A stretch of DNA of 64,000 bases from Ananas comosus (GCF_001540865.1 NC_033627.1:13749044-13813043), one strand, 5' to 3'; counted from the first letter of the stretch, positions 20,252 through 35,837 are shown. The notes: a model not told the origin generated them from the sequence alone. Made by a program: numbers and translations.

Positions 20252-22545
20252 ATGGCTTTCTCCTCACCTCTCACCTCCCATTCTCGCTTAATCCCCCACA
20301 AACCAACCCCCTCACCTCGTTCTCTACCTCAAAATCCCCCGACCCATCTCCTCTTCGCCTCAATCCACCCCACCCACCACCTCTCCGTGTCCTCCGCTTC
20401 GTCCCCGAACGCTACTCCCCAACTCCCCCCCAATCTCTCCCCAAGCGACCTCCTTTCCCTCCTCCGCCGCGAGAAGGACGCCGAATCCGCTCTCCGTTTG
20501 CTAAATATCGCTTTGAATCGCTCCGATTTTGCGCCGGCGTATCCCCTCTACGAAGAGATCCTTCAACAGCTCGGAAAGGCGGGAGCTTTCGATCAGATGA
20601 GGACGCTTTTCCGCGAAATGAAGCGCTCGGGGTTCGGAATCAAAGTGGGTACTTTTCTAACCCTCGTCGGAAGCTATTCTAAGTTCCAGTTGTTTGATGA
20701 AGCTGTTGATGTGGTTCTTAATTTCATGGATGAGTTTGAACTCGCTGCGGAAACAGATGTTTATAATTATCTTCTTAATGTTCTTGTGGAGGGAAACAAG
20801 ATAAAGCTAGTTGAATCTGTGTACTCTGAAATGGGTAGTAGAGGAATTAAACCCGATGTTTCGACATTTAATATATTGATAAAAGCTTTGTGTAAAACCC
20901 ATCAATTGCGGACCGCAGAGTTGATGTTCGAGGAAATGTCTAGCTACGGTCTCGCACCCGATGAGATTACGTTTACTACTTTAATGCAGGGGTTTATCGA
21001 AGAGGGAATATGGAGGGTGCTTTGAGAGTGAAGGAGAGGATGTTGGAGGTGAATTGCTCGCCAACAAATGTAACAGTGAATGTTTTGATTCATGGGTACT
21101 GCAAACAGGGGAGAGTAGAAGATGCCCTTGAATTTGTGCAAGAAGAGTCTATTAAGGGATTTAATCCTGATAAGTTCACTTTTAACACACTTGTCAATGG
21201 GTTATGCCAATCTGGGCATATCAGGCACGCTCTCGAGATATTAGATGTGATGCTTCAAGAAGGGCATGATCCCGACGTAGTTACTTATAATACCTTAATT
21301 GGTGGGTTGTGTAAATATGGAGAGATTGAAGAGGCTATGGGTGTTTTGAATCAAATGGTAGAGAGGGATTGCTTGCCTAATACAGTGACTTACAACACTC
21401 TAATTAGTACAATGTGTGCGAAAAACCGGCTTGAAGAAGCCATGGAGCTCGCACGTGGCCTCACACTCAAAGGTCTTTTACCAGATGTTTATACTTTCAA
21501 TTCACTTATTAGGGGTCTTTGCAAGGCGGGAGATCACGAAATTGCTCTTCAAATGTTCGAGGAGATGAAGAATAACGGATGCCCGCCGGACGAAATTACT
21601 TATAACATTTTGATCGATCACCTTTGTTTTAATGGTAAGTTAGGTAAAGCTCTGGTTTTGATGAAGGAAATGGAATCAAATGGTTGTGCGAGAAGCACCG
21701 TGACTTATAATACTCTCATCGACGGGTTGTGCAAGAACAACAGAATAGAGGAGGCGGAGGAGGTGTTTGATCAAATGGAACTGCAAGGTGTTTCAAGAAA
21801 CCTGGTGACATACAATACCCTAATTGATGGTTTGTGCAAGAATAATAGAGTCGATGACGCCACGGAATTAATTGATCAGATGATAATGGAAGGATTGAAA
21901 CCTGATAAGCTCACATATAATTCGCTTCTGACCCATTATTGCAGGCAAGGAAATATAAAGAAGGCGGCGGATATAGTTCAAACGATGACTTCGAACGGGT
22001 GCGAACTCGATATTGTCACTTACGGAACTCTTATGAGTGGTCTTTGCAAGGCAAATAGGACACAAATTGCATGTAAACTGCTTAGGACAATACAAATGAA
22101 AGGAATGGTCCCAACTCCGAAAGCTTACAACCCTGTAATACAAGCACTTTTTAAGCAGAGAAAAACTACAGAAGCCGTCAGGCTATTTAGAGAGATGAGA
22201 GAGAATGGCGAGGCTCCGGATGCAATTACATATAAGATTGTGTTTCGCGGGCTGTGTCGCGGCGGCGGGCCTATAAAGGAAGCTGTTGATTTCTTGGAGG
22301 AGATGATAGAGAATGGGTTCGTACCGGAGTTCGCTTCCTTTTCCATGTTAGCTGAAGGGCTTCTAAACTTGGCCATGGAGGACACTCTCAATAGGTTGGT
22401 TGAATTGGTTATGGAGAGGGCTGAGTTCGCGGAAAAAGAAGTTTCGATGGTGAAGGGCTTTCTTAAGATTCGTAAATTTCACGATGGACTAACTGCTTTC
22501 GGCCGAATCCTCAGTACAAGAAAGCCGGAAAGAAGATACAAATGA
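20252..22545 (+). CDS. MEE40-like pentatricopeptide repeat protein, copy B, frameshifted once
   Basis: Intronless P-class PPR gene with the same domain order as copy A: possible N-terminal transit peptide, about 17 PPR repeats and a tail ending RKPERRYK, 764 codons when intact. One base is missing at about 21001-21004 (gaagaggga where copy A has gaagaaggga), so the first frame ends at 21025. The remaining 511 codons from 21010 to 22545 are open. The positions broken in copy A (9091, 9361) are intact here, and the position broken here is intact in A. A consensus of the two copies therefore gives one full-length protein. Its function is inferred from the Arabidopsis At3g53700 family: organellar RNA metabolism and embryo development. 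Confidence 0.88.
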
Positions 22546-22898
22546 TATGCTGAAACTCAGAAAGATCTGAGAGTAAGATGGTACCAAAAGGGAGTCCTCC
22601 TCTATGCCGTAAAATCGATCAATTTGTCGAGAAGTATATGCAGCAACATGAGGGGAGAGTAGTTTAATTTCTTGTACACTTTTTGAGTTAAATGTTTGAA
22701 ATTGCATTTATGATTGAGAATTTTCCATAAAGTGGTTTTAGTTTCTGCAATGAGACTAAGCTATACTCTAGAATTTGAGTGTATGGTAATACAAAATAAG
22801 GCCTAAGATGATAGTTTTTGACTCTCTGTTTCGAATCCTATCTTAAAAAATAAAATAAAAAATTTTAAAAAAAATTGTGTAGTAAAGCAAACCAATGA
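22546..22898. other. PPR copy B 3' flank
   Basis: Likely 3' UTR and spacer, closely matching 9602-9979. No gene is seen. Confidence 0.5.
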
Positions 22899-23144
22899 AG
22901 CCCGTGGGCTTCATTTGGGGGTCCGGCCCATTAACAGCCTAATTTGCCAAAGGAATGGTTCAACCGTCTTAAAATTAAAAGTTGAGGGTAAAATTGGAAA
23001 TTTATCACCGTGCCCTTTCCGGTGACCTAGATATAAAAGCTCGAAACGCCCTTCGAAGTCGAACTCCGCAGCTAGGGTTCTTCGGCGGGTTGTGAAGAGG
23101 AACGAGGAGGCTTCGGATTCGAAACCCTAACCGTAGCCGCAAAA
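22899..23144 (+). promoter_or_regulatory. eL42 promoter (Site II, TATA-like, telo-box)
   Basis: Site II-type motifs lie at 22899-22911 (aagcccgtgggct) and 22925-22930 (ggccca). An atataaaag lies at about 23031-23039. Telo-box motifs are at 23072-23079 (ctagggtt) and 23122-23130 (aaaccctaa), 15 bp before the ATG. This is the standard architecture of plant cytosolic ribosomal protein promoters. Confidence 0.75.
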
Positions 23145-25230
<2,086 letters not shown>

Positions 25231-27325
25231 TTGCTACTATTGCAAGTTAATTGCCATATCTACCTTTTGTTTCTGGCCACAATGGATTGTTAAAGATTAG
25301 TTCTTTCGGATGGAGTTTTGTTTTAGTTTTGAAATTGTCAGATGTTTTATTTAATTTAGTGAATTTTGGGATCAATTAATGTTGTTCATGTCTCGGGTAC
25401 TATCTTTTTCTAGTGTTTCAATCCAGAATGAACTTGGTGCACACTTTTTTCTATAGGATGCGCTTGAGTGGTTTTTTAAGCATTGATCTTACTTTATGAG
25501 ATTCTTGTTTGAGTTGTGGTGCTGAATCTTTCTGCGATATTTAACCCTTTTGTAAGAGTGATTATTTCTTAGTCATTGGCTTGTGGATTTCTTTTGCTGC
25601 TCGTATCTGTCGCATCTCTACTGATCTTGTTATGTACAAGGAATTTCTACTTGTACATATAGAAAGCTGGAATTGAAAACAAAAAACAAAAGACCGTCAC
25701 ACAGGCGATGTACATAACCACTGAAAATGCTGTTAGATTGTTCCTAAGTATATAATGTCTTGTGAAATTCAGTATGTTGCTTGGATGTGAGTTTATACTC
25801 AGGTGGGGTTTGTGCAGATCGTTGTCATTTGCTTTGTCGAAATTATCTCCAAAACATCTCTCTACATGTGTTGTTCCAAAGCACAGAATGTTTATAATGT
25901 TGGTGATCTCTGATAGACAGATAACATAAGGCCTGTTCGGCTTTGCGGGAGTTTCTATACAAGTGTTGTTGGAATAAATCTATTGAAAAAACTAGTAGTT
26001 TTAACTTTTGCAATGGTCTTTATTGTTGGTAGATGAGCTTTCAATTTGAGCTTCTGCTTTGAAATTTCTGCATGCTTATTGGAAAACTGAAAGAGTTGAG
26101 TTAATATAAAGAGACTGATGAGGAAATGCACTAATGATTGTGGTAAATATGATTGTGGTAAATATGAAGCATACCTACCAAAACCTAGTATATTAGCAGG
26201 AAAAGTTTCTCTACATGAATTTGTGAGAGTTCTTGGTGTTATTCATTCTAAACTATGCAATAATTAAGCTTAATCACAGATTATTCTTACTTAGCTGGAG
26301 ATTTTCATTTGTTTAATGCAACTTAATTTTATCCATGAACTTATCGTACAACATCAAGTGTCATCAGTCCAAATAGTTTGATCGAATGATCCGCCACATG
26401 TCTTAGGTTTAAATATTATTAAATTAAACCAGTATTTTTTTTTTCCTCCCTCTTTTAACTAATGTAAGATCAAAACTAAACAAAGCTTGGTATTTTAAAT
26501 AAAATTTTACAGGCCCTGTGTCCAAGCTGGGCCCTATGGACCTCACTTGTCAAATCTAAATGATTTGATTGGGAAAAATGATAGTAATTGTATTAATATT
26601 TTATCATAGCATGCTTACAAAGATAACATTAAAAATGATTAGAAGATCAAGGCATCAAACTTAGTCATTAAACACAAGAATTGAATAGAAAACTACCTTC
26701 AGAAAAAAGAAAATTAATGTCATTTTCTTATGACGAAAAAAAAAAGATTGCTTATATTAAGTAAAGAGATTTTACTTGTTCCCCCCAAGCAAATAGACTA
26801 GAAATAGTTATTCTACCTACTTCAAAAAAGTATAAGGAAGTTTCTTCCTTTTTAGGTGTCAAGAGAGGAACGGTAAAAGCATGTTAGTTTATTTGGCTTT
26901 GACTAGAAAAGAGTTAATGTTATTGGCACCAAAATATTATTATCTTAAACTACTGATGTGTTGATATGCTATAACATTATATGTAAATCAGTTTGTATAA
27001 TAATACAGATCGATATTTTAAACACTACTACTATAAGCTGCTAATGTGCTCGCTTATTGATGTATTTACATACACCGATTATAATTTTTTGACATTACTG
27101 ACAGCCATCTTTAACTCCACGCAGGAATCGATCTCCCATCATCGGAACCACCATTGCAGTATTAGCCAGTACGGCTAGTAATGATTGGTATAGATTAGTA
27201 TATCAGCAGCAATAAACTATATCCATTAAAACAAGAAAAAAAAGAAACACTAAAATATTTTCCATAAGAAAGTTCCTGTAGCTATAGCATCCCAAGTCAA
27301 CACATCCAATCAAAGGTGGGGATCT
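25231..27325. other. Intergenic region downstream of eL42
   Basis: eL42 3' UTR, then AT-rich intergenic DNA. At 25928 ggcctgttcggctttgcggg looks like one end of a hAT-type MITE; no matching second end was found. No gene is seen. Confidence 0.5.
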
Positions 27326-27335
27326 CTCTCTTTCT

Positions 27336-27372
<37 letters not shown>
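27326..27372. repeat. (TC)n microsatellite
   Basis: An almost uninterrupted dinucleotide run with minor breaks. Other microsatellites of the window: (ta)n at 16315-16338, (tc)n at 31141-31168, (at)n at 32949-32978, (tc)n at 33341-33368 and 33580-33598. Confidence 0.95.
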
Positions 27373-27374
<2 letters not shown>

Positions 27375-30300
27375 TTAGATTTCACTTGAAACTGATTGGA
27401 AAGAGACTCCCCAATGGAAGTGGTCACAAAGGAAGCTTTGACATGGTGACAAGGTTTGCCATAAATGCTTCACCTTTGCCTTTTGCCCACCCAGAAACAA
27501 AAGTCAACAAACCCTCTCAAGCCCATAACTTTTGGTACAATCATGGAGGAATTTTGTCTTGCAGCAATGACCAATCCAATGGGGCCATTTTGGCAACACT
27601 CACTCACTCAACCCATTGATTCAAGAGGAAATATTCACACTTGCAAAAAAGAACTTGTTCAGAAACTAGCTAGTGCTCTCAATATTGTGCAATCTACTGT
27701 TCTTGCAAGATAAGCTGATTGTAATTAGTCTTCTGAAGTTTAAAAAGTTCAAATATAATTTTGGCAAATTATTCTAAACATGTAATGTACAGAATGATGA
27801 TACCACAAGTTGGTTCAATCCAATGACAAATATATGTATGTTGGAACAAGAAGGAATCATTTTCATCAAAATTGCGCCAAACCGGCCAGTTTTGAATTCA
27901 GCATTTTTTGCATTTTTGGAGGATAAGTTTAGATAAAGTTTGTTCTTTGAAAACTTACCATAGAACAGATGCATGTTTAAGTAATACGTAATTGAAAATT
28001 TGGAAAGAACATGAGAGAGTGAAGAGTTTTTATCACTTTTATTTTGGTAGAAGTGTATTAAGCTAATGCGAATTATAGACCATTTTGATTTGACTATCCA
28101 ATATTTCAAAATTTTGATTTTAGTATTTAATCTTTCAATACATTTGATTTAAGTGATTTGGAATACAAAACTAATTTCTTACTTTAATAAACTTATAGTT
28201 GTATAGATTACATAAAATACATTAACTAAACTTATAAAGATAAATAATACATTTAAATTTTAAAGTTAAACAACCATTAATTGACTCAAATGAAAAAAAA
28301 ATAGTCAAATGGAAATAAATGATAGTTGGATGAGTTTTATATATTTTTACTTCTTGTTTTTCACAAGATTGATTTAGTATGAAAGAAGAGCACGCAATTC
28401 AAAAGGGTCTTTTTCAATCATAACACCCATGCGGTACACCCACATATGTACTACAATATATAAATGAATTTACTGTGTTTACAAGGATTGTCAATGTAGC
28501 ATGCAGAGACCCTTTAACAACCTCCCATGTGTGTGCACATTCACAGGACCTACCAGCTTTGCAACTTCAAAAAAAAAAAAGAAGAAGAAAAACACAATTA
28601 AAGAGAAATTTTCTTTTAATTATGGATGAGTAGTGATCATACAAAAATTTTCACTTAAAAAAAAAAAAGAATAGATGGATAATATATTTTAACTGCAATT
28701 TAGATTGTTATATTATATATGCATGAAGCCAAGGAAATTCGTGTACATATATACATACATATATACATCTAAAAGTGCAACATATATTCATTTTTTAGGC
28801 TAGCTAGCTAGTAGATGCTTGGAAATAGAAAAGAGGGTTAGGAGATGATAACATGTACTAATAATGGCCATTAGTTAGTTCTTTGTGATTAAACTGTTCC
28901 AAAGATGCATTCAAATAGCAAAAAATAAAGTTAAAATATTTATAGCTTTGGCATCAAGTAATTTAATTACCTTTTCTAGATACATAGATAATATATAGGT
29001 TGCTTGTTGCGCTTTTCTTATCTCAACTACTTGAGAAATTTCTTAAGCATTATTTCAACACTTACAACCACCCCAATTTGCGATGCATAAGCTTCCTAAA
29101 TTATAAACAATGATTGCAATTTGAGTTTTTATTCTTTTTCTTCTTTTTTTGGGTAAGAAGAATCCGTACACGGGTGTTCGTATTTCTCTCGCGAATTAGT
29201 TTAATACAAGTGAAGTTAATTAAATGTTATTTTTGGGCTCATTTTTAATGCAGGTTTGATGGTTTCTAGCGCGCTAAGAGTATATTCTGATGCTTTTTCT
29301 GTTAATTAATGTTGCATCACGCGCTAATTCTATAATAGAATGCTAATACCTTTTCAATCTAGATATTACTCTTGGATCATGGGAGGAATCTAATAATTGG
29401 ATTAGGCGTCAATCACATATGAGATCTTTTTGGTCTTACTAAAACTTCAATGTAACTGCATTTTGACGAATCACTAATAAATTTTCCATTGCAACCTACC
29501 TATGATTTTCCATTGCCAGGTAACTAGAACATTCAACTTAGAGCTCCTGCTTTTAAACTTAATTAGATGTTCGTTTCAGCTTCTCGTAGTAGAAAAGGCT
29601 TTTGATTTTTTTGTTTTTCTTACAAATGCCTATGCATGTGTGTGCAAAACTTACTAGTAAGGTTCCACTATTACCATGATTCATAGCCATATGCCCTAGA
29701 ATATTACTTCAACTCAAAGAGAAAAAGAGCTAAGTTTGGAATGAGTTAATTTCCTTTCCTTCATTTCTAAATGTTGAGAGACACAACCATTCTTCTTGTA
29801 TCTTTCTAATAACTAATTAATTAGTTATTTGAAAAATCATAACCCCATTATGTAATGTACATGTATACATATGATTTTGAAGCATATAAGTATTTGTTGC
29901 ACGATTTTTAAATTCTCGATCACTACCAATCAGTATAATACTTATGAGACTAATTCTTGTTTGAATTATCTTTCACTAGTTGATACAATATGCAACTAAA
30001 CTAAATCATTTATCTTTTATTAAATATATAAATCTTCAAATTATATATATGAGATGTACTACGTACACTTGGTCACTTTTGAGAATGGCACGTAATGAAT
30101 GAGTAGGAAGGGAGATAGTTATGATGTCATTTTCTTTGATAAATCTTGAATTATTCTAGATATATTGTTGTGTTGTAGTTGATTTTCTATCTAGAAGTGG
30201 ACTTAAATTTTAAATATTTAAATACTTTTTCCAAATTAAAACCAGCACAATTCATGCAGTATGCTCTAAAATAACATATAAAAAGCAAATTTTGAGACAC

Positions 30301-30545
30301 ATATGCCCCTCGAAGAAGATTAGCTATATACGCATGCGTGAAAAATCCCAAAAAAAAAAAAGTTATACCCTTAATTTTTTTCTTTTTCTCTTGAACTGTG
30401 AAAAATATATACATATATATATATTAGAAGCTACGTACATTCTCTATATATAAAAAAGTATCTGTGTTAAATAGGAAAGCCACTTTTTTTATTTTTTCTT
30501 TTGGTGGGTGGAGAGATCGATATGGGAAATGATTTTGTATTAGAA
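27373..30545. other. Long AT-rich gene-free region
   Basis: Short ORFs (for example 27386-27619 and 27465-27713) overlap one another in different frames and show no motif, so they are not called. No RNA gene is recognised. Confidence 0.5.
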
Positions 30546-30990
30546 AATGTTTTCGATCTTAAGGTATTCAAATCAACAATCCACACCGTCAAATATAATT
30601 TAGGATAAATAAAGTTCTTAGGAATAAAATTTTATTTATTTTTTCAATATCGTTTACTTAGTAAATAAATCATGTTAAAATGAACGGTAAAAATTGAACA
30701 ATTTTTAAAATTTGAGGATAGGACTTTTGAATTCAAGATAAAGGATGCTAACCTTCATCTAGATAGTTTAAAATATTTTCTATCAAAATTTGAATAAATT
30801 TGGATTCTTCTAAACCGTTAAACTATAAACTCGTCATAATAACCATTAAAAATTGACAAGTTTGAAATGATTTGATCATAAAGTAAACTATGTTGAAAAA
30901 ATATAAAATTTTATTTCTAAAAATTTCAAATACCCTTAGATCAATTTTAACAGTGTGGATCGTTAATTTGAACACCGTAAAATCGAAAAC
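30546..30990. mobile_element. Foldback element, family member 2
   Basis: gttttcgatcttaaggtatt with aaatcaacaatccacaccgt (about 30546-30595) recurs inverted at about 30945-30990 as ttcgattttacggtg with aattaacgatccacact. The arms extend through agaaataaaattttat-type sequence to roughly 95 bp. It is non-coding. Confidence 0.6.
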
Positions 30991-31055
30991 GAAACTGTAA
31001 TACCGGAAGTCTGGTACGGTAGATAGTATATGAGCCTAACTAACTAATTATATAT

Positions 31056-31056
31056 N
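31056..31056. other. Single N (assembly join)
   Basis: Lone ambiguous base between tatat and gagttctctcg. No duplicated flank was noticed here, unlike the other three Ns. Confidence 0.9.
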
Positions 31057-31212
31057 GAGTTCTCTCGCCAAAAGCTTCCCCTTTCTTTCTTCTTCGTGTT
31101 GCTTCTCGTCACCACTGGTTTGCTTTTCTTTTTTACCCTTCTCTCTCTCTCTCACTCTCTCTCTCTCTTATTATAGATTTTTTTTTAATAGAAAAATACT
31201 ATATTATATTAG

Positions 31213-31757
31213 TAGGGTTACTATACTCTTATAAGTATAGAATTAATCCTTCGTACTCATAAGTTGTTTTCAATGATAGAACTTCTGAATCGACGATACA
31301 CTTCATTAAATATGGTCTATAATAGTTAAAACTTCTAAAAAATAAATTTTATAATTTTTCACAATCATAATAATGTCCATCAAACATGCATAAAATAAAC
31401 GGTCAAAATCGATCGACGTCCTAAAAATGGATGATCGGATTCTTCAATTTAAGATCGGAGTTATTAATTTTTATCTAGATAGTGAATAGAATTTTTCATT
31501 AAAAATTCATCAATTCCGATTTTTTTGTACCGTTAAACTAAAAAGTATTCCATACCCGCCATTAAAAATTATCAATTTTAAGATCTTTGGATCGCAAAGT
31601 ATATGATATTAAAAATTATAAAATTTGATTTTTAGAAATTTTAAATACTCTAGATAATTTTTAACGGTATGCATCATTGATTCGGAAGTTCTATCATTGA
31701 AAACGACATATGAGTATGAAGGCAATCGTACTCATAAGAGTATAGTAGGCGAACTCA
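31213..31757. mobile_element. Foldback element, family member 3
   Basis: The left arm starts gggttactatactcttataa and contains ttttcaatgatagaacttct. The right arm (about 31620-31757) reads as its reverse complement, including ttttcaatgatagaacttcc and actatactcttatgagta. The arms are about 130 bp. It is the best preserved copy of the family in the window. It lies about 520 bp upstream of the VUP1-like start codon. Confidence 0.7.
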
Positions 31758-32280
31758 TATATATACATATATTATAAGCTCAATTTGTAACTAGTGGAGG
31801 TAATTAATTAATTACACCCACACTAGTAACTATAATAACGGTTCTTCAACGGCTACATGTAGCAAGACTAATTAAGACATATAGGTGTCAATAACTTTTT
31901 CACTCAAAACATCCATTGAAATAATATAAATATAATATATACATATATACATATGGTCATAAATAGATTAGATGTTTTTAATATGTTTTGGTGAATAACT
32001 AATTTTAACCAAAAAAAAGAGGGAAAAAAAAGTAATCTTATCATGCTCAATTAGCCTTTTGTTTCCTCTTTTATTGATTTTAACTCCCCAACTGCCTCTA
32101 CCCCACACGACAACAACAACAACAATAATAATAATAATAATCAATACAATAGACTTGTTCTCTCCCTTTGGTGTTATATATGCTCTCTCCTTTCTTATTA
32201 TATATATATAGACACAGGTTCTTTGAGAAGCGCTTTCTTTGTATGTGCAAATTAATAGCAACTCCTCCAAAGCTCATCTA
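31758..32280 (+). other. Promoter region and 5' UTR of the VUP1-like gene
   Basis: AT-rich, with a tatatatatag tract at about 32201-32211 as a TATA candidate and an (aac)n/(aat)n stretch at 32109-32142. No defined element is assigned beyond that. Confidence 0.35.
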
Positions 32281-32947
32281 ATGGAGGATTCAATGAGCTC
32301 TTATGTGAACAGTGCTCTCTACAGCAAAGAAGCCTCAGCAACATCCTCTGAGGAGAGTGGATGGACCATGTACATAGAGGATTTTTTGGCTTCAGAGGAG
32401 AAGAGGAGAGGTGCTTTTGATCTCTCTTCATCAAGTGAGGCCTCCTCCATGGTCTCTGATGCTGCTTCATCTGCTGCATGGAAGCAGCAGCAGCAGCAGC
32501 AGCCGAGCGCGAGCGTCGACGCAGCGGCGGCGGTCGGAAAGAGGCTGATCAGGTTGAAGAAGAAGAGGGTGTGGGGGAACTTAGAAGAAGACCCTTTGGA
32601 GGACACTGCTAGCTCTCCTGTAAATAGCCCTAAGGTTTCAATAAAAATTAAAATCCTTACCCTTTAGTTTTTTTTTTTTTTTTTCTTTTCTTTTCCTGGT
32701 ATTTATCTTTGTTTTGATTAAGTTTATGCCCTTATTAATTTGGTATTTATGGTGTTTTAGGTTCTTTGTTGATACTTTTTTTTGGTTTTGTTTGGGGATT
32801 AACAGGTTAGTGGTTTGACCCACCCTGATTTGAACACAATGAAGAAGGATGAGAATAGGGAGATTTCCAAGGTGATATCATCTCATATCTTTTGATCTTT
32901 AATTTCTTGTTGGTTTATTGCTCCTATTTTTTGCCTACCGGTAAGAT

Positions 32948-32979
<32 letters not shown>

Positions 32980-33332
32980 GGGGGTTTTTATGAGACAAAT
33001 ATTTTTCTCATATTTCTAACGTATTTGCTATTAGAGAACAGTATTTTTAATATTTTATAATATGTATAATTTTATTAATTTTCGCTCGCCATAATTTCAA
33101 GACAGAAAGTTGAAACATATATATAGGAGAAAAAAACTAAATGAACCTAGAAATTTGGTCGAATTAAATTGAACTCAGAATCTCAAGTTTTGATACGATA
33201 AGACTTATTAGATCAGAATCTCAAGTTTTGATATGATAAGAAAATGACTTATTAGAGAGCATATATTACTTAATTTGGTGTATTATATTATATTCAATAG
33301 ATTTTGCTTCATGTGTAACCAAACAAAAAAGT

Positions 33333-33370
<38 letters not shown>

Positions 33371-33540
33371 TGGTCTTGCAGGAGGTGGTGGCTGCAGGCT
33401 ATGGAAATGATTCTGTACTTGGCAGGGAAGTTGTAAGTCAGTTGGGTCTTGTTGATAGGGCAAGTAATGATTGTACAGAATTAAAGAAGAGGGGACTATG
33501 TTTAGTTCCCATGTCCATGCTTGTAGATTATCTTGGGTAA
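32281..33540 (+). CDS. VUP1-like protein (vascular-related unknown protein 1 family)
   Basis: Three exons: 32281-32634, 32806-32871 and 33382-33540, all phase 0 with GT-AG introns, 192 aa. Family blocks are visible: ESGWTMYIEDFLASEE near the N-terminus, SSMVSDAASSA, a basic RLKKKRVW, LEDTASSPVNSPK at the first splice junction, and the C-terminal ELKKRGLCLVPMSMLVDYLG. Arabidopsis VUP1 is expressed in vascular tissue and affects xylem development and hormone signalling; its biochemical activity is unknown. A CAG run at about 32481-32501 encodes a short poly-Gln. An upstream in-frame ATG at 32239 precedes the usual MEDSM start and could extend the protein by 14 residues; MEDSM is preferred from family conservation. 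Confidence 0.88.
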
Positions 33541-35837
33541 ATCTTCAACTATAATTAATTAATATATGGAACTTTATTCTCTCTCTCTCTCTCTCTCTAT
33601 TGTGTACATGTGCATGAGCATATATGGTGGTTTGGTGTAGGTTACACCTTTCTTTGTGCTCAAATGATAATTCCCCTCCCTTAAAGTATCATTAAAGCTA
33701 GTGTTAGTTGCATAATATGTAATTCCCAACTTGATGTATACGCCTTCTTAATTAATATCAAAGTGGAGGACATAAAGAGGGAAGGGTTGATTATTAATAT
33801 CGAAAAGCCTACAATAGTGTTTAATTTAAAACTATAGAAACATATAAAATTTGACAGTTAAAACTATATATATATATATCCCTATTGCCGTGTAATACGA
33901 TATCTTTAATACGATGGTTAAGATTTCACGGTTAAAGGTATTTCTATATTGTTTTCTATCAGATCAATTTAATGGACGCGTGACATGGTATCAAAGCCAG
34001 CTTTAAACCCCTCTATTCTTAGAGCTGGTCCAAATTAGTTCAATATCTTTTTTCTTTTTTTTTAAGGTTCAGGGATATATATTAACTTCTCTACCTATGG
34101 CCAAGCATGATTAAAAGGAAATGAGATATCTAAAGGTAAAGGAAATAAAGAATAGTTTTAGAGAGAGGTTGATTTAAATGAAATAGTTCTACTAGAACAA
34201 TTCTACAATTTGGTCCATAATTAATCAGCAATAGGTCAAGATGATCTTGAAGAAAAGATTAATAATTAGTGTCCTTATATCTTCAAATCTTGAGGATTCA
34301 CACCTGAACAAGTCTTTTCAATTGATTCGAGGTCATTTGTGCAAAATCAGCTTTAATTCTACTTGAGAAGTTAACATTTAATTAAGAGGCCGTTAATTGC
34401 ATAATATATATACAATGCATAGGATCTAGTAGCTAGGCAATTCAATCCAGTTGTTGTAGATAATCCATAGGGGAATTAATTAGCACTAAGTAAACAATTC
34501 ATTAGTGAGAATAAATCCCTTTTAGGAGAATACTTATTCAAGCTATATATATGTTACAATATCTTAAATCCCATGTCCATTAATTGTACTCTTCAAATTA
34601 AGAACTCTTCAAAGGTATCAAAGTCATTAGCATTATTAGAAAAGCAAATTATTCCTTTGTTGGCTAATGTATGTATATATATATATATATATATAAATAT
34701 AAATATATGCTTAGTGGCACTGAGGACTAATTAATTAAGCTAGTCAATCATTAATTTTAAACCTTAGTGTCTACATAGCAACTGAATGGATTAGTTTAAA
34801 TAGAATTCAATTGTATTATTTATGTACATAAGAAAGGCTATTGCAGGCCTTAAAGAGTATACAACTACATATAGAAAATAATAGTGCAAAGACCTATCCA
34901 TCTGCATTGCCCTAATTTGGTCTTAAGCTTGAGAGAATTTGGACAAAAAACCCTTAAAATGTGGCTTAAGAGCAACTTATAGTAATGGTGGTCTCTCACT
35001 ATTATAATGTATAAAATGAGTGGGATTTGGAGAATAATTAATCCAAGCTTGTTATTTAAATAACTGGTCAAGAGCTTATTGTATGAAGATAATTGTACAA
35101 GATGACCACTAAAGAATGCACTCAAAGAATAATACTACATGTACAAACAATAAGAAAAATCAAGAAAGTGGATGCAGTACTGCTTGATCAATGTAGTTAA
35201 ATTAGTTCATTAATTTATCCTATCTAGACGATTCATTTCTAAGTAAATGGATTGAGGTTTTAATTTTAAATGACGTAGAGGCTTATTTAGTCTCGAACAC
35301 AAAATCTCCTGCTCTAGTGCTATTTGAAATCTCAGCTTGATCGCATAATTCTACTCGTGTAGAAATATTGTTTTGAGTAGAGAATTGTACGAAGAAGCAA
35401 GAATTGCTTTTCGTTGTGTGTACGTATATATCAACCACCTCTCATTTTGTGGTTATACTACTGTACTTGATTACTCCATGCTCAGTACATTGTTGCGCTA
35501 CCATTAAGAATCGGGTACAAAAAGATAAGTTGGTTTGCGACTGGAAATGTCATTTCTAAACTACTATAGCAAGACGGACTTAAGTGTGAGAGAACAGTAC
35601 CCACCTAATAGTTAGGTGCAACAAATTGAAAAGAAAAAAAAAATTTTTTTTTTTTTTTTCGGTGCTAAATAGCGTTCGAAGCCATCCAAATCCCATGGAC
35701 CAGAAACCCCTCAAATAGGAAATCACTGTATCCCAATATACTGACGTGACCGCCAAAGTAACTACGAAATAAAATAACAGAATAATAAAATTTTAAAAAT
35801 TTTTTTATTTTTTTGTTGAGGATTTTGGACATGCTGT
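33541..35837. other. Intergenic region downstream of VUP1-like gene
   Basis: AT-rich, no gene. At 33985-34005 tgacatggtatcaaagcc resembles an LTR end followed by an initiator-Met PBS, possibly the remnant of an LTR element. There are (ta)n runs at 33866-33878 and 34673-34694. Confidence 0.45.

Noticed and set aside
27386..27713. Two overlapping 77- and 82-codon ORFs near the (TC)n tract
   Set aside because: They lie in different frames over the same DNA, with no motif and no splice context.
33985..34005. tggtatcaaagcc as a primer-binding site of an LTR element
   Set aside because: Only a single motif is present. No LTR start, purine tract or second LTR was found around it, so it is mentioned but not called.
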